The notes under the pieces were generated by a model. The model made no database searches. It saw only the letters and a program-made list of their open reading frames with translations, and was not told the DNA's origin. A DNA stretch of 59,583 nt from JAICYJ01 sp035695105 (lineage in GTDB: Bacteria > Actinomycetota > Thermoleophilia > Gaiellales > JAICJC01). Positions 1 through 8,477 of the stretch are shown here, one piece after another (position 1 is the first letter of the stretch; each line of letters starts with the position of its first letter). The stretch is from NCBI GenBank assembly GCA_035695105.1, contig DASSEV010000101.1, forward strand, positions 1 through 59,583, given 5' to 3'. The position numbers were made by a program, and so were the translations under genes.

Positions 1-1
1 G

Positions 2-2062
2 CCGCTGCAGCGGGAGGTGGGCCGGATCGGGCGTATGCTCGGGATCGCGGTGGTTGGGATCGCGATTGTGGTGGTCGGCGCGATCGTGGTCACCGCCGAC
101 ATCCGGACCGCCTCCGACGTCGTCTCGGTGTTGTTGATCGGCGTCGCGCTTGCCGTCGCTGCGGTTCCGGAGGGGCTGCCGGCGGTGCTGTCGGTTGTGC
201 TCGCACTTGGCGTGCAGCGGATGGCCAGGCGTCGGGCGATCGTGAAGAAGTTGTCTTCGGTGGAGACGTTGGGATCGGCGTCAGTGATCTGCTCGGACAA
301 GACCGGCACGCTGACGAAGGGTGAGATGACGATTCAGAAGATCGTGACCGGCTCGGGCGAGGTGGAGGTCACCGGCAGCGGTTACCAACCTGACGGTGAA
401 CTGCTCGTTGCTGGACGGCCGCTCGCCGACCCCGGTCTCCTGGCGGAGGTACAGGCGGTGCTGACCGCGGGGAGCCTGTCAAACGACGCCGTCCTGCGCC
501 AGGAAGACGGCGCCTGGACAATCCAGGGCGACCCTACCGAAGCAGCCTTTCTCGTCGCGGAGGCAAAGATCGAGGGGCTCGGCGAGGAGCGCAGCGCCCG
601 GTTCAAGCGCGTCGGCGAGGTGCCGTTCAGCTCCGAGCGGAAGCTGATGAGTACCCTCCAAACCGACCTGGTCGGCGAGCTCGGGATCGCGGTGGTCACC
701 AAGGGCGCACCCGACGTGCTACTCGATCGCTGCACCGAGGAGCGGATCCACGGCGAGATCCGACGGCTGACCGAGGCTCGCCGAGGCGAGATCCTCGCGA
801 CCGTCGAGCGGCTCGCCGACGTCGCCCTGCGCACGCTGGCCGTCGCCTACCGGCCGCTGCACGCAGACGAGCAGCCGCCACACGACGAGTCCGTCGAACG
901 CGAGCTCGTCTACCTGGGGATGGTTGGGATCATCGACCCGCCGCGGCCAGAGGCGGCCGCGGCAATCGCGAGTGCCCAGGCGGCCGGCCTGCGGGTGGTG
1001 ATGATCACCGGCGACCATCCGCACACCGCAGCGCGGATCGCTGCCGACCTCGGCATCGCGCCGGCCGAAACGGGCGTCGTCTCGGGTGACCAGCTGGAGA
1101 CACTCGATGACGAGGCGCGCCTGGCCGCTGTGCGCGAAACATCCGTGTACGCGCGCGTCGCACCGGAGCACAAGCTCCGGATCATCGACGCGATGCATGC
1201 GGATGGACGGATCGTCGCGATGACCGGCGACGGCGTCAACGACGCACCCGCGCTGAAGGCGGCCGACATCGGCGTCGCCATGGGTGTCGCCGGAACCGAG
1301 GTCGCCAAGGAGGCGGCCGACATGATCCTCGCCGACGACAACTTCGCCACCATCGTCACCGCCATCCGCGAGGGCCGCGGCATCTTCGCCAACATCCGCA
1401 AGTTCCTCCGCTTCCTGCTCTCCTCGAACATGGGCGAGGTGTTCACGATGTTCTTCGGCGTCATCCTGGCAGGCGTGATCGGGCTGGAGGACACCGGCGA
1501 GGCGATCGCAGCGCCGCTGCTGGCGACACAGATCCTCTGGATCAACCTGCTTACCGACGGAGCCCCCGCACTGGCGCTTGGCATGGATCCCCCGCCTGAC
1601 GACGTCATGGACCGGCCGCCGCGGCGCCTGACCGACCGTGTCATCGACGCCGAGATGTGGGTCGGCATCGTCTGGGTCGGCGCCGTCATGGCAGGGGTCA
1701 CGCTGCTCGCCTTGGATCTCCGACTCCCCGGCGGGATCGTCGGCAGCTCGGGGAGCGTTGCGAAAGCGCGAACGATGGCGTTCACCACCCTCGTGCTCGC
1801 CCAGCTCTTCAACTGCTTCAACGCCCGCTCCGACCGCACCAGCGCCTTCCACCGCCTGTTCACCAACCGCTACCTCTGGGCTGCGATCGCACTCTCCGCC
1901 CTCCTCCAGATCGCGGTCGTGCAGCTGTCGTTCCTCAACAACGCCTTCGACACCACGCCGCTTGGGCTCCAGGAGTGGCTGATCTGTCTCGCACTAGCCA
2001 GCATCGTGCTCTGGGCCGACGAGGCCAAGAAGCTCATCCAACGCCGACGGCGCACCTCATGA
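2..2062 (+). CDS. Cation-translocating P-type ATPase (type II, Ca2+-ATPase-like), 5' end outside window
   Basis: ATP-driven cation pump of the cytoplasmic membrane. The frame is open from the first bases, reading PLQREVGRIG, which is the segment that precedes M3 in SERCA/PMCA-type pumps, so the start and actuator domain lie upstream. Visible in order: two membrane helices with the ion-binding PEGLPAV motif, the phosphorylation site CSDKTGTLT (Asp at about visible residue 99), a nucleotide-binding domain, the hinge TGDGVNDAPALK, and C-terminal helices containing NLLTDGAPALALGMDPP. About 686 residues remain of a family length near 900. The PEGL motif and C-terminal signature favour Ca2+/Mn2+ over heavy-metal pumps, but the substrate is inferred. 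All catalytic motifs in the visible part are intact. Confidence 0.95.
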   Translation, partial: PLQREVGRIGRMLGIAVVGIAIVVVGAIVVTADIRTASDVVSVLLIGVALAVAAVPEGLPAVLSVVLALGVQRMARRRAIVKKLSSVETLGSASVICSDKTGTLTKGEMTIQKIVTGSGEVEVTGSGYQPDGELLVAGRPLADPGLLAEVQAVLTAGSLSNDAVLRQEDGAWTIQGDPTEAAFLVAEAKIEGLGEERSARFKRVGEVPFSSERKLMSTLQTDLVGELGIAVVTKGAPDVLLDRCTEERIHGEIRRLTEARRGEILATVERLADVALRTLAVAYRPLHADEQPPHDESVERELVYLGMVGIIDPPRPEAAAAIASAQAAGLRVVMITGDHPHTAARIAADLGIAPAETGVVSGDQLETLDDEARLAAVRETSVYARVAPEHKLRIIDAMHADGRIVAMTGDGVNDAPALKAADIGVAMGVAGTEVAKEAADMILADDNFATIVTAIREGRGIFANIRKFLRFLLSSNMGEVFTMFFGVILAGVIGLEDTGEAIAAPLLATQILWINLLTDGAPALALGMDPPPDDVMDRPPRRLTDRVIDAEMWVGIVWVGAVMAGVTLLALDLRLPGGIVGSSGSVAKARTMAFTTLVLAQLFNCFNARSDRTSAFHRLFTNRYLWAAIALSALLQIAVVQLSFLNNAFDTTPLGLQEWLICLALASIVLWADEAKKLIQRRRRTS

Positions 2063-2501
2063 AGCAATACGACGCGCTGGACATGAACGGCATGGAGTTG
2101 CGCCGTCAAAGGACTGCGCCGGCTCGCAGACGTGGTCACCACAGGCTGCTCTAACACGGTCAGCCAAGCGACGGGGAGACCACCGCCCGCAAGCGGGTTC
2201 TCAAGGCATCGGCACTCTGTACGTGGTCGCGTCGCGCGAAGGCGGCGTTAGCCGCGCTGGCCTAACCCGCAGGCACGCTGTGGGACTCAACCAACAGCGC
2301 GAGCCTCTCTCCTTCGTCGGACGCCAGTCCGGCCGGCCGGTCGGCCGCTGCACTGGAAGCGAGCGTGACACGGGCCAGGGCCCCGAGGTGCGGCTCCAGT
2401 CGTGGCAATGTCTGTCGTTCGAAGTAGCCGTACGCGTCCACCTGGCGAGCTCCGGGTGCCATCCGCGGTGAGGCGCCGCACAGGCAGGCGTATACCCATA
2501 A
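2063..2501. other. Intergenic stretch with no convincing gene
   Basis: No reading frame here has a usable ribosome site together with recognisable content. A 31-codon frame starts in an ATGA overlap with the ATPase stop (2059-2154), but its product is arginine-rich, has no recognisable family and is treated as chance. A short inverted repeat (GCCCGC/GCGGGT near 2189) could fold into a weak hairpin after the ATPase gene. The stretch opens a region of decayed genes running to about 3.96 kb. Confidence 0.4.
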
Positions 2502-2692
2502 GCGGCAGGCGAGTCGAACCTGGCGTCCTGGCTTCACCCTCGCGGCCGAAAGGCGGACACGATCTGTTTTGCCGCGGTCGCACCGATCGTCGGTACGGCG
2601 CGAGTGGCCTCCGCTGCGGGCAACGTCGCCCGCGCGCTCGGGCTCGCCATCGCAGTGGCTGACGAAGAGGCCGAAATCGCGGCAAGCCAGTA
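2502..2692 (+). pseudogene. Possible 3' remnant of an unidentified gene
   Basis: An open frame with no good start runs from a stop at 2499 to a TAA at 2690-2692. Its last 40 residues look like real protein: they end in VARALGLAIAVADEEAEIA and alternate small hydrophobic and acidic residues, unlike the arginine/proline-rich shadow frames around it. I do not recognise the family. The absence of a start codon and the neighbouring damaged genes suggest the tail of a decayed gene, but chance cannot be excluded. Confidence 0.2.
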
Positions 2693-2828
2693 AGCCAGCC
2701 GAACCGCGCCGGGCGGCCGGGCAAACCGAAACCCTGCCGCCGGCCCACTTCGTGTGTGGCTGCGGGCAACTGTCCAGACCCGACTCTGATGCCATCGGCT
2801 TGGCGATGATCCGAAAAGTGGACTGGGG

Positions 2829-3463
2829 TTGCTGGTTGCTGTGGTGGTGCTCGTGCAGGTCGGGACGCTGCGGTATGCCTGTGGTGAGTTGGGTATCAGC
2901 GCGACGACGGCCTTCGTTTTGTTGGCCCTCGAGTTGCTCGGTAGCAGACCGAACATTCCGGTGGGCTGGATGCGGTCACAACCATGGTCACCGTCCGGCG
3001 GGTGGTCGTGTTCGGTGTCGTATACGTGGTGCCGCAGGCCATACGGCGGCAAGAGACGTTGATCGCCATCAACGTCGGAGGTGCCCTGACCCCCGCGGGC
3101 GTGTCCGTCTGGGTGCTTGACCACACCGGGGCCTGGACATCCTCCCTTGCTGCAGCAGTCGTCGTCACCGTCGGCGTGAAGCTGGTGGCGCGGCCGGTGG
3201 CAGGCGTGGGCATCGTCGTGCCAGCCTTGCTTCCGGCGCTATTGGCCGCGGCGGCGGCACTCGTGATCGTCTCGCCTCATGACGCGGCCGCTTTCACGTA
3301 TGTCTCTGGTACGGCGGGCACCTTGATTGGCGGGGATCTTCTCAACCTGCACCGGGTTCGCGCGCTCGGCGCTCCGGTCGCATCGATCGGCGGGGCCGGT
3401 ACCTACGATGGCATTTTCATCACCGGGATCATCGCCGTGGTGCTGGTCTCCATCAGTCGCTGA
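2829..3463 (+). pseudogene. DUF1614 family membrane protein, frameshifted
   Basis: Two frames together give one recognisable DUF1614 (COG4089-type) membrane protein. The first (TTG at 2829) encodes the N-terminal helix region up to LGSRPNIPV. The rest continues in another frame through VPQAIRRQETLIAINVGGAL to the family's C-terminal signature (GTLIGGDLLNLHRVRALG and ASIGGAGTYDGIFITG), stopping at 3463. The switch must lie at about 2955-2984. The C-terminal part is intact and well conserved, so the lesion is either recent or a base-calling error. An internal ATG at 2984 could still express the C-terminal half. The family has no established function. Confidence 0.7.
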
Positions 3464-3755
3464 CCCGAGTCCCGCTGCTGTCAGAATGGCTCGGGATCCG
3501 CCGCAGCTGGAGCTGCGGCTCGACGTAGTCGTCGGGCCCATGTCGGTCCGGGAGCTTGACCTTCGGGACCGCGAGTGGCTGGTAGGGGATTTGGCTCAGC
3601 AGACGGTTGGTGGCGTCGCGTACTTCGAAGAACCGCTCGGGATTGCGGACAGGCTCCGGATCGCCGTCATAGAAGTCGTACGGCGGCCGGTACCGCCATC
3701 CGGCCATCTCACCAAAGGTCGCGGCGGTTGCTGGCTGAATCCGCCACGCTGCCAC
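3453..3755 (-). pseudogene. Chimeric remnant: GNAT-like N-terminus joined to a PPK2-like C-terminus
   Basis: This 100-codon frame reads like two gene ends fused. The first half, from GWRYRPPYDFYDG to ERFFEVRD, resembles the N-terminal strand and helix of GNAT acetyltransferases. The second half, LLSQIPYQPLAVPKVKLPDR followed by a GPDDYVEP segment, resembles the C-terminal tail of class II polyphosphate kinases (PPK2). Neither catalytic core is present: there is no acetyl-CoA loop and no Walker A. It ends tail to tail with the DUF1614 remnant, overlapping by 11 bases. It looks like deletion debris. The family assignments rest on short motifs and are tentative, the PPK2 part being the firmer. 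Confidence 0.45.
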
Positions 3756-3959
3756 AGTGCGGATCGTATCGGCGTGGTAACGGCCACTTGTTGCCGCGGC
3801 CCCCCTTGGCTTGGCGACGTCGGAGTACGCCCAGGCGCCTGGTCACGCGGGCGGTCAGCGCCGCTCCGCGCTCCGGTGGTGCGGCACCGGCGGAACACCT
3901 GGACTGGGCGCCTCGCCCGGCGGTTGCCGGAACCTGTCGCGAGTGGGAGGATCGACGGG

Positions 3960-5402
3960 ATGGCTGGGCACGGGTCGATCGCAGATGCGCTGTCGGGCGC
4001 GGCGCCTTCAGAGTTTCCGTGGGAGGCGCTGCTGGGCGACTTTCCCGCCGCGTTCTACGTGGATCGTCCGGATGGAAGTTCACTTTGGGCGAGTGAGAGC
4101 CTGGAGCGGATCCTCGGCTGCTCCTTTGAGGAGTGGAAGGGCGGCAACGATGCGTGGCTAGCGAGGATCCACCCCGCCGACCGGGAGAACGCGGTCCGGG
4201 AATACGAGCAGTTCCTCGATACCGGCCATCCGCAAAGCGGCGAGTATCGAATCGTCCTGCCCGACGGGCGAATCCGCTGGATTCATGACCACGCCCTGTT
4301 GCTGGCCGACGAGCAAACGGGCGAAAAGCTCGTGCATGGGGTACTGGTGGACGTGACCGATCAGCGCGTCGCCCGCGAGGCGGAGGAGCGGCTCGGACAG
4401 CTGTTCCGGGCGCTGGTCGAACATGCGCGTGAGGCGGTCACCATCGTCGACGCCACAGGCCGCGTGACCTACCAGAACCCTTCAATGGGCCGAGTGGTCG
4501 GCAGACCAGCCGAGTGGTTCACCGGCCGCTCGCCGCTCGAGCTGATGCCACCGGAGGATGCGCTCCGCGCCCGCACGACGTTGGAGAAGCTTCAGCAGTC
4601 GCCGGGCCGGCAACTGCCTGGCGAGTTTCGGCTGCGCCACTCCGATGGCTCGTGGCGGATCGTGGAAGGCCTAGCCACGAACCTACTGGACGACCCGGTC
4701 GTGCGCGGAATCATCCTCAACTACCGCGACGTCACCGAGGAGCGAGCAAGCCAGCAGCGCCGCGAGTCGGAGCTCGACAGCCGCCTCGCCGCCGAAGCCG
4801 AACAGCGAGCACGAATCGCCGAGGAGTTGCACGACGACACGATTCAGGTGATGGTCGCCTCGTTGGTCGAAATCGACCGTGTCGAGCGCCAGCTCAACGC
4901 GGGTCGGCCGGAGGACGCCCGAGCGATTCTTGGACTCGCGCGTGATGTACTGGCTGCGGCCACCGACCGGGCGCGCCGCCTTACCTTCGAACTGCACCCC
5001 CAGCTGCTGGAGTCAGCCGGGCTGAGGGCTGCGCTAAAGGAGCTGGTGCGCCGGATCGCGGATGAGACGGGCGCCGAAGTGGCCCTCGAGGTCGGCTCTT
5101 CACGGTACTCACCAGCCATCGAGGCCCTGGCGTATCGGACGATCCGTGAGGCGCTGATCAATATCCGAAAGCACGCGCGGGCCAGCCATGTCGCAGTCAC
5201 CGTCGATGGCGAGCAAGACCAGATCGAGGTCGAGATACGCGACGACGGCCGAGGCTTCGACAGTTCGACGGAGTCGGTGCTCTCCTCACACTTCGGATTT
5301 CGCATGGCGCGAGAACGCGTTGAGGCCGCCGGCGGCGAGTTTCACGTCGAGTCGCGCCGCGGTCAGGGCACGACGGTAACGTTCCGTCTTCCCAACGTCT
5401 AG
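3960..5402 (+). CDS. Sensor histidine kinase, two PAS domains plus HisKA_3/HATPase (NarL-type)
   Basis: A soluble 480-residue sensor kinase of the NarX/LiaS class. PAS 1 spans about residues 22-140, with a PAC-like stretch ending DVTDQ; PAS 2 spans about 145-262 and ends NYRDVTEERA. The dimerisation/phosphoacceptor helix carries ARIAEELHDDTIQ (phosphoacceptor His about 291), followed by a HATPase_c domain with N-box REALINIRKHA, G1 DDGRGFD and a C-terminal GTTVTFRLP strand. There is no membrane segment, so it senses an intracellular signal or a bound cofactor. The ATG at 3960 was chosen because GGGAGG lies 11 bases upstream and PAS 1 begins just after it; the frame stays open further upstream without protein-like content. 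No cognate response regulator is adjacent, so it is an orphan here. Confidence 0.92.
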   Translation: MAGHGSIADALSGAAPSEFPWEALLGDFPAAFYVDRPDGSSLWASESLERILGCSFEEWKGGNDAWLARIHPADRENAVREYEQFLDTGHPQSGEYRIVLPDGRIRWIHDHALLLADEQTGEKLVHGVLVDVTDQRVAREAEERLGQLFRALVEHAREAVTIVDATGRVTYQNPSMGRVVGRPAEWFTGRSPLELMPPEDALRARTTLEKLQQSPGRQLPGEFRLRHSDGSWRIVEGLATNLLDDPVVRGIILNYRDVTEERASQQRRESELDSRLAAEAEQRARIAEELHDDTIQVMVASLVEIDRVERQLNAGRPEDARAILGLARDVLAAATDRARRLTFELHPQLLESAGLRAALKELVRRIADETGAEVALEVGSSRYSPAIEALAYRTIREALINIRKHARASHVAVTVDGEQDQIEVEIRDDGRGFDSSTESVLSSHFGFRMARERVEAAGGEFHVESRRGQGTTVTFRLPNV

Positions 5403-5715
5403 CGGCGACTCGAAGCACGCACGACGACGTGGCCCGGTGCCCGTCCTCGGCACTGGACGCCTCACCACGACGCCCTGGGATCCTGGCGGCGGGCTCGCGT
5501 TCTTCGTCACCGGGGGTGTCCGCGCAGGTCACGGGCGATCCAGCGGGCCTCGGTCGGCGTCAGCCGTATCGTTCCTGTTGCATCGAGCGCCGCTCGAGGT
5601 CCGTCATCGTGACGCCAGCCTTCAGATTCGAAGCGCTCGTACCACGTCTCACCGCCCCCGCAGACACGACGCCACTAGCCGATCTGCTGTAGGTCGCCCT
5701 GAGCGGCAAAGCCGT
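5403..5715. other. Convergent intergenic region, nothing recognised
   Basis: This 313-base gap lies between the stops of two convergent genes. Frames crossing it lack protein-like composition and ribosome sites. No strong terminator hairpin was seen. It is less regular in composition than the flanking genes and may contain degraded coding DNA. Confidence 0.4.
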
Positions 5716-6327
5716 CTAGGCGCGAGGCGCGAGCACAGTGCGTGAGATCTGTGGGTAGGTTGCCCGGTAGCCGCGACGATGGGCGATCGGGGCAATCAGC
5801 CCGAACACCGCCCGCTGAACGGGCAGCGGCGGCTTGCGCAACACGATCACGTCGCTGAACTCGCGGGCGAACACCGACAGCTGCAACGGATTAGGCAAGC
5901 CCTTCGCGTTGGTGTGGCCGAGGCGCGCGAGTCCGAACAGCGTTTCGATCATCAGCGCAAACCGCTCACCCGGCGTTACCTCCACGCGCACCAGGGCATC
6001 GTGGTCGCTCGCGTTCCACCAGTCGTGCCAGACGCCGGCCTCCACCACCGCCGTCTCCCCCGCGCGAAGAATGCTTGTCTCACCGTCGAGCTTGACCGTC
6101 AGTTCCCCGTCCAGCGTCGTAAACCGCTCGACGATCGCAGGGTGGCGATGCTCGCCTACCACCTGCGCCCCGACCAGAGCGGTCAGCTCCGCGACGCCCC
6201 GCCCCTCCGGGTTCGACCAGGGAAGCTCAACGATCGTGGCGACCTCGCGAGTGACAGGATTTTCGAACACCTCACCGGCCACGATCGGCCGAAGATCAGG
6301 GGCACCGTATGGGTCGGGATGCGACAC
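5716..6327 (-). CDS. Cupin domain protein
   Basis: A 203-residue protein with one cupin_2 barrel. Motif 1 appears around GEHRHPAIVERFTTLDGEL, giving the spaced histidines of a metal site, and motif 2 around AVVEAGVWHDWWN, with its histidine. The middle strands carry VKLDGETSILRAGE, as in small cupins that bind a metal and a carboxylate or sugar ligand. The C-terminal 80 residues (from about 125) are helical with a hydrophobic segment (FGLARLGHTNAKGLPNP) seen in related uncharacterised cupins. The start is a GTG with no clear ribosome site. No neighbour indicates a pathway, so enzyme or regulator cannot be decided. Confidence 0.8.
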   Translation of the reverse strand: MSHPDPYGAPDLRPIVAGEVFENPVTREVATIVELPWSNPEGRGVAELTALVGAQVVGEHRHPAIVERFTTLDGELTVKLDGETSILRAGETAVVEAGVWHDWWNASDHDALVRVEVTPGERFALMIETLFGLARLGHTNAKGLPNPLQLSVFAREFSDVIVLRKPPLPVQRAVFGLIAPIAHRRGYRATYPQISRTVLAPRA

Positions 6328-6737
6328 TCGAAGAGCCTACTGGAACCGTTCCCGGCGGGCGCGGGCGGAGACGAGGTGGGCCGTTGAACGCCCGCTTCAT
6401 CGCTTCCAGGGTTCGTGGCGCCACGTGCGCCCTGCGGCCGGCTGGCACTCGACAGCTCTTGGCGCGGCGATCCGCGTTCCGTAGTGATCCACGATGCGCT
6501 GACCCCTTGCAGGACTGGAATGGCGGTTCACAGGTTGCGGCGAGGTTCTGGGGCAATCTCCTGGGCAAGCGGGTTGGGATGGGTGCTCTTCCGCCTCGCG
6601 CGTCGCCCGCCTGCGGGGAGGCATCGACGCGATCGCCCACGGTACGCCCGGCGGCGGCTCAGAACAGTGGTTTCCCGAAGTCCGAACTCGGGTGCGCTCG
6701 GACGCTTGAGGCGATTCGATGCCGGAGACTGGCGGGC
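6328..6737. other. Intergenic region without a supported gene
   Basis: Frames on both strands are open because of the high GC content, but their products are arginine-rich shadows and none has a ribosome site. The region separates the divergent cupin and a small unknown gene, so it probably holds both promoters, though no convincing -35/-10 pair was identified. Confidence 0.4.
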
Positions 6738-7085
6738 ATGTCAGACCACCGAGACAGCGCCCCCACTCCAGCATGGATCGATGCCGAAGCGTGCCGCATC
6801 GTCGGCGTGTTCCTCGACGACGAGTCACTCGCCTCGGAGTTGGAGAGCTGCATGCCCCTTCCCGCCGCCGAGTTCGAGACGCTGCTCGCGCAACGGCGGA
6901 GCGAGTTGGTTGCCGACGGCGCGTCGGAAGACGCGATCGCGTACCGCATCGCCGTGATGCGTCACACGCGCGATGCGCTGATCCTGCGTGCGCAGCTACG
7001 AGCACTCCCGACCGCGGGCGATGAGCCCGCTCGTGCTCCGGCACGGCGGGCATCCTGGCGAGCGCGTCGCGCACAGGGCAGTTGA
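6738..7085 (+). CDS. Small hypothetical protein
   Basis: A 115-residue soluble protein starting at the ATG that reads MSDHRDSAPTPAW; the frame is open further upstream but without protein-like content. It is rich in acidic residues and helices (EACRIVGVFLDDESLASEL, then AEFETLLAQRRSELVADGAS) and ends in a basic tail rich in Arg and Ala. I recognise no family or catalytic motif. It could be a small regulatory or binding protein. The lack of a good ribosome site lowers confidence in the exact start. Confidence 0.5.
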   Translation: MSDHRDSAPTPAWIDAEACRIVGVFLDDESLASELESCMPLPAAEFETLLAQRRSELVADGASEDAIAYRIAVMRHTRDALILRAQLRALPTAGDEPARAPARRASWRARRAQGS

Positions 7086-7222
7086 GCCTGGCTCACGCGC
7101 CGGCCGTCGATGGACGGCACCGTGTTAACCACGCAGGCCCGATCGGAGCGGGCGCGGATGCCGGACGTAGTGTCGGAGGGGATCCTCTCCGTGGGATACG
7201 TCGTTGAGCGCCCACACGAGGG

Positions 7223-8467
7223 GTGACCGAAGTGGCCTCCACATTGCAGGAGGGCCGGGTTCCGGAACCGGCCATATGGGCCGGCGAGCCCCCGGATGAC
7301 CAGGGCACTCAGAGCCCGGAGGCACCGGCCGTGCGGGCAAGCTTCGTTCGCCGGCTGGCCGCGTTCGCGATCGACTCGAGTCTCGTCTTCGGGGTCGTCA
7401 CCAGCCTGCTCGCGGCAGGGCACGCGTCCTACGAGACGGCTCGTCTGGTCGGTTCGCTGTCGCCGGTATTGATCTTCCCGCTGTACTTCGCTGTGGCGGA
7501 AGCCGTCTTCGGTCGCACGGTCGGCAAGCACTGGTTCGGCATCGAGGTGCGCCGGAGCAACGGATCGCGACCCGGTGCGGCCAGGCTGGTGGGGCGGGAG
7601 TTGCTACGCGGTGCGTTCTGGGCGTTCCTGGTGGTCCCCTTTGCGGTGGATCACCTCTGGGCGCTGGGCAGCGAAACGCGAACCCTGCATGATCGCGCGG
7701 CCGACACGATCGTGGTCGACAGTCAACCGTCCGGGACCGATCGGAGGCATCGTCCGCTCGTGTGGCTCGGGATCATGCTCGTGCCTCTTGCGCTCATCGG
7801 ATACGTCACCTTCGAGACGATGCGCGCGCCAGGCGGCCCGCTCGGCCTCCAGCTGCCCTACTCGGATGACTTCTCGGGCTCCTGTCAATGGCCCCAGTGG
7901 AGCGACGCAACATCCGCGGGAAGCTGCACAGCGGGTGAGTATCGGCTTCTGATCAAGAACCCAACGAGCCAGCCAATACACAGCGTCGTGCTGCGCCTGT
8001 CTCGCTTCAACCCGGTCAGCGCGGTGACGCTGAGCAGCTCGATGCGGCTCGCGTCTCCGGATCCCGGAACGCTGTCTCCCAGCGCACCTGTCGCATACGG
8101 GGTGGAAGCGCTCGCGTCTCAGACGGGAGAACCGACGAAGGCCTATGCGTTCGTTGTCTCCACCGGCGGAGACTGGGCGATCCTCTGCTGGGACGAGCAG
8201 ACGGGCGGCGCGCAAACGTTCCGTGCAATCGCCGAGGGTCGCGATGCCAGCCTTCAGGCCCCGCACCCCGTGAAGGTCGAAGGCCGCATCAGGAACACGG
8301 CCAGCGGTACGTCCCTCGTCATGCTCGCCGACGGCCACCAGCTTGCCAGCACTCGCGATCCCAACGGGATCGGGACGTACAACGGGTACGCCCTGCTGGG
8401 CATGAGCCGGGTCCCGGTCGACATCCGATTCGACAACTTCGCTGCCTCCGAACCGGCGGGGCGGTGA
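7223..8467 (+). CDS. RDD family membrane protein with C-terminal ConA-like extracytoplasmic domain
   Basis: A 414-residue protein. Residues about 35-175 form an RDD domain: VRASFVRRLAAFAIDSSLVF gives the family's first Arg-Asp helix, followed by helices around LSPVLIFPLYFAVAEAVFG and TVGKHWFGIEV, ending TLHDRAADTIVV. A further helix (WLGIMLVPLALIGYVTF) precedes about 190 residues beginning YSDDFSG, a beta-rich module with the look of a LamG/ConA-like (DUF1080-type) fold, ending DIRFDNFAAS. The C-terminal module is probably outside the membrane. RDD proteins are variously tied to ion transport or are unassigned, and this fusion is unusual. It is followed after 10 bases by a secreted propeller, suggesting an operon. 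The GTG start is provisional. Confidence 0.8.
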   Translation: MTEVASTLQEGRVPEPAIWAGEPPDDQGTQSPEAPAVRASFVRRLAAFAIDSSLVFGVVTSLLAAGHASYETARLVGSLSPVLIFPLYFAVAEAVFGRTVGKHWFGIEVRRSNGSRPGAARLVGRELLRGAFWAFLVVPFAVDHLWALGSETRTLHDRAADTIVVDSQPSGTDRRHRPLVWLGIMLVPLALIGYVTFETMRAPGGPLGLQLPYSDDFSGSCQWPQWSDATSAGSCTAGEYRLLIKNPTSQPIHSVVLRLSRFNPVSAVTLSSSMRLASPDPGTLSPSAPVAYGVEALASQTGEPTKAYAFVVSTGGDWAILCWDEQTGGAQTFRAIAEGRDASLQAPHPVKVEGRIRNTASGTSLVMLADGHQLASTRDPNGIGTYNGYALLGMSRVPVDIRFDNFAASEPAGR

Positions 8468-8477
8468 GGACGCGCAG

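Noticed and set aside
2059..2154. 31-codon frame overlapping the P-type ATPase stop (ATGA)
   Set aside because: Arginine-rich product without protein-like pattern and no independent ribosome site; the overlap alone is weak support.
2480..2570. tRNA-like sequence on the minus strand (GGTTCGACT with flanking GC stems)
   Set aside because: The T-loop word is present, but the five-base T-stem, acceptor stem and anticodon arm do not pair; treated as chance.
3327..3959. N-terminal extension of the double-PAS kinase back to 3327
   Set aside because: The extension is out-of-frame readthrough of the DUF1614 and GNAT/PPK2 remnants; the ATG at 3960 has a ribosome site and sits just before the first PAS domain.
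6296..6640. Minus-strand frame containing MKRAFNGPP, similar to a segment of the tandem GNAT at 43299
   Set aside because: Only nine residues resemble, the rest is arginine-rich, and no GNAT motif follows.
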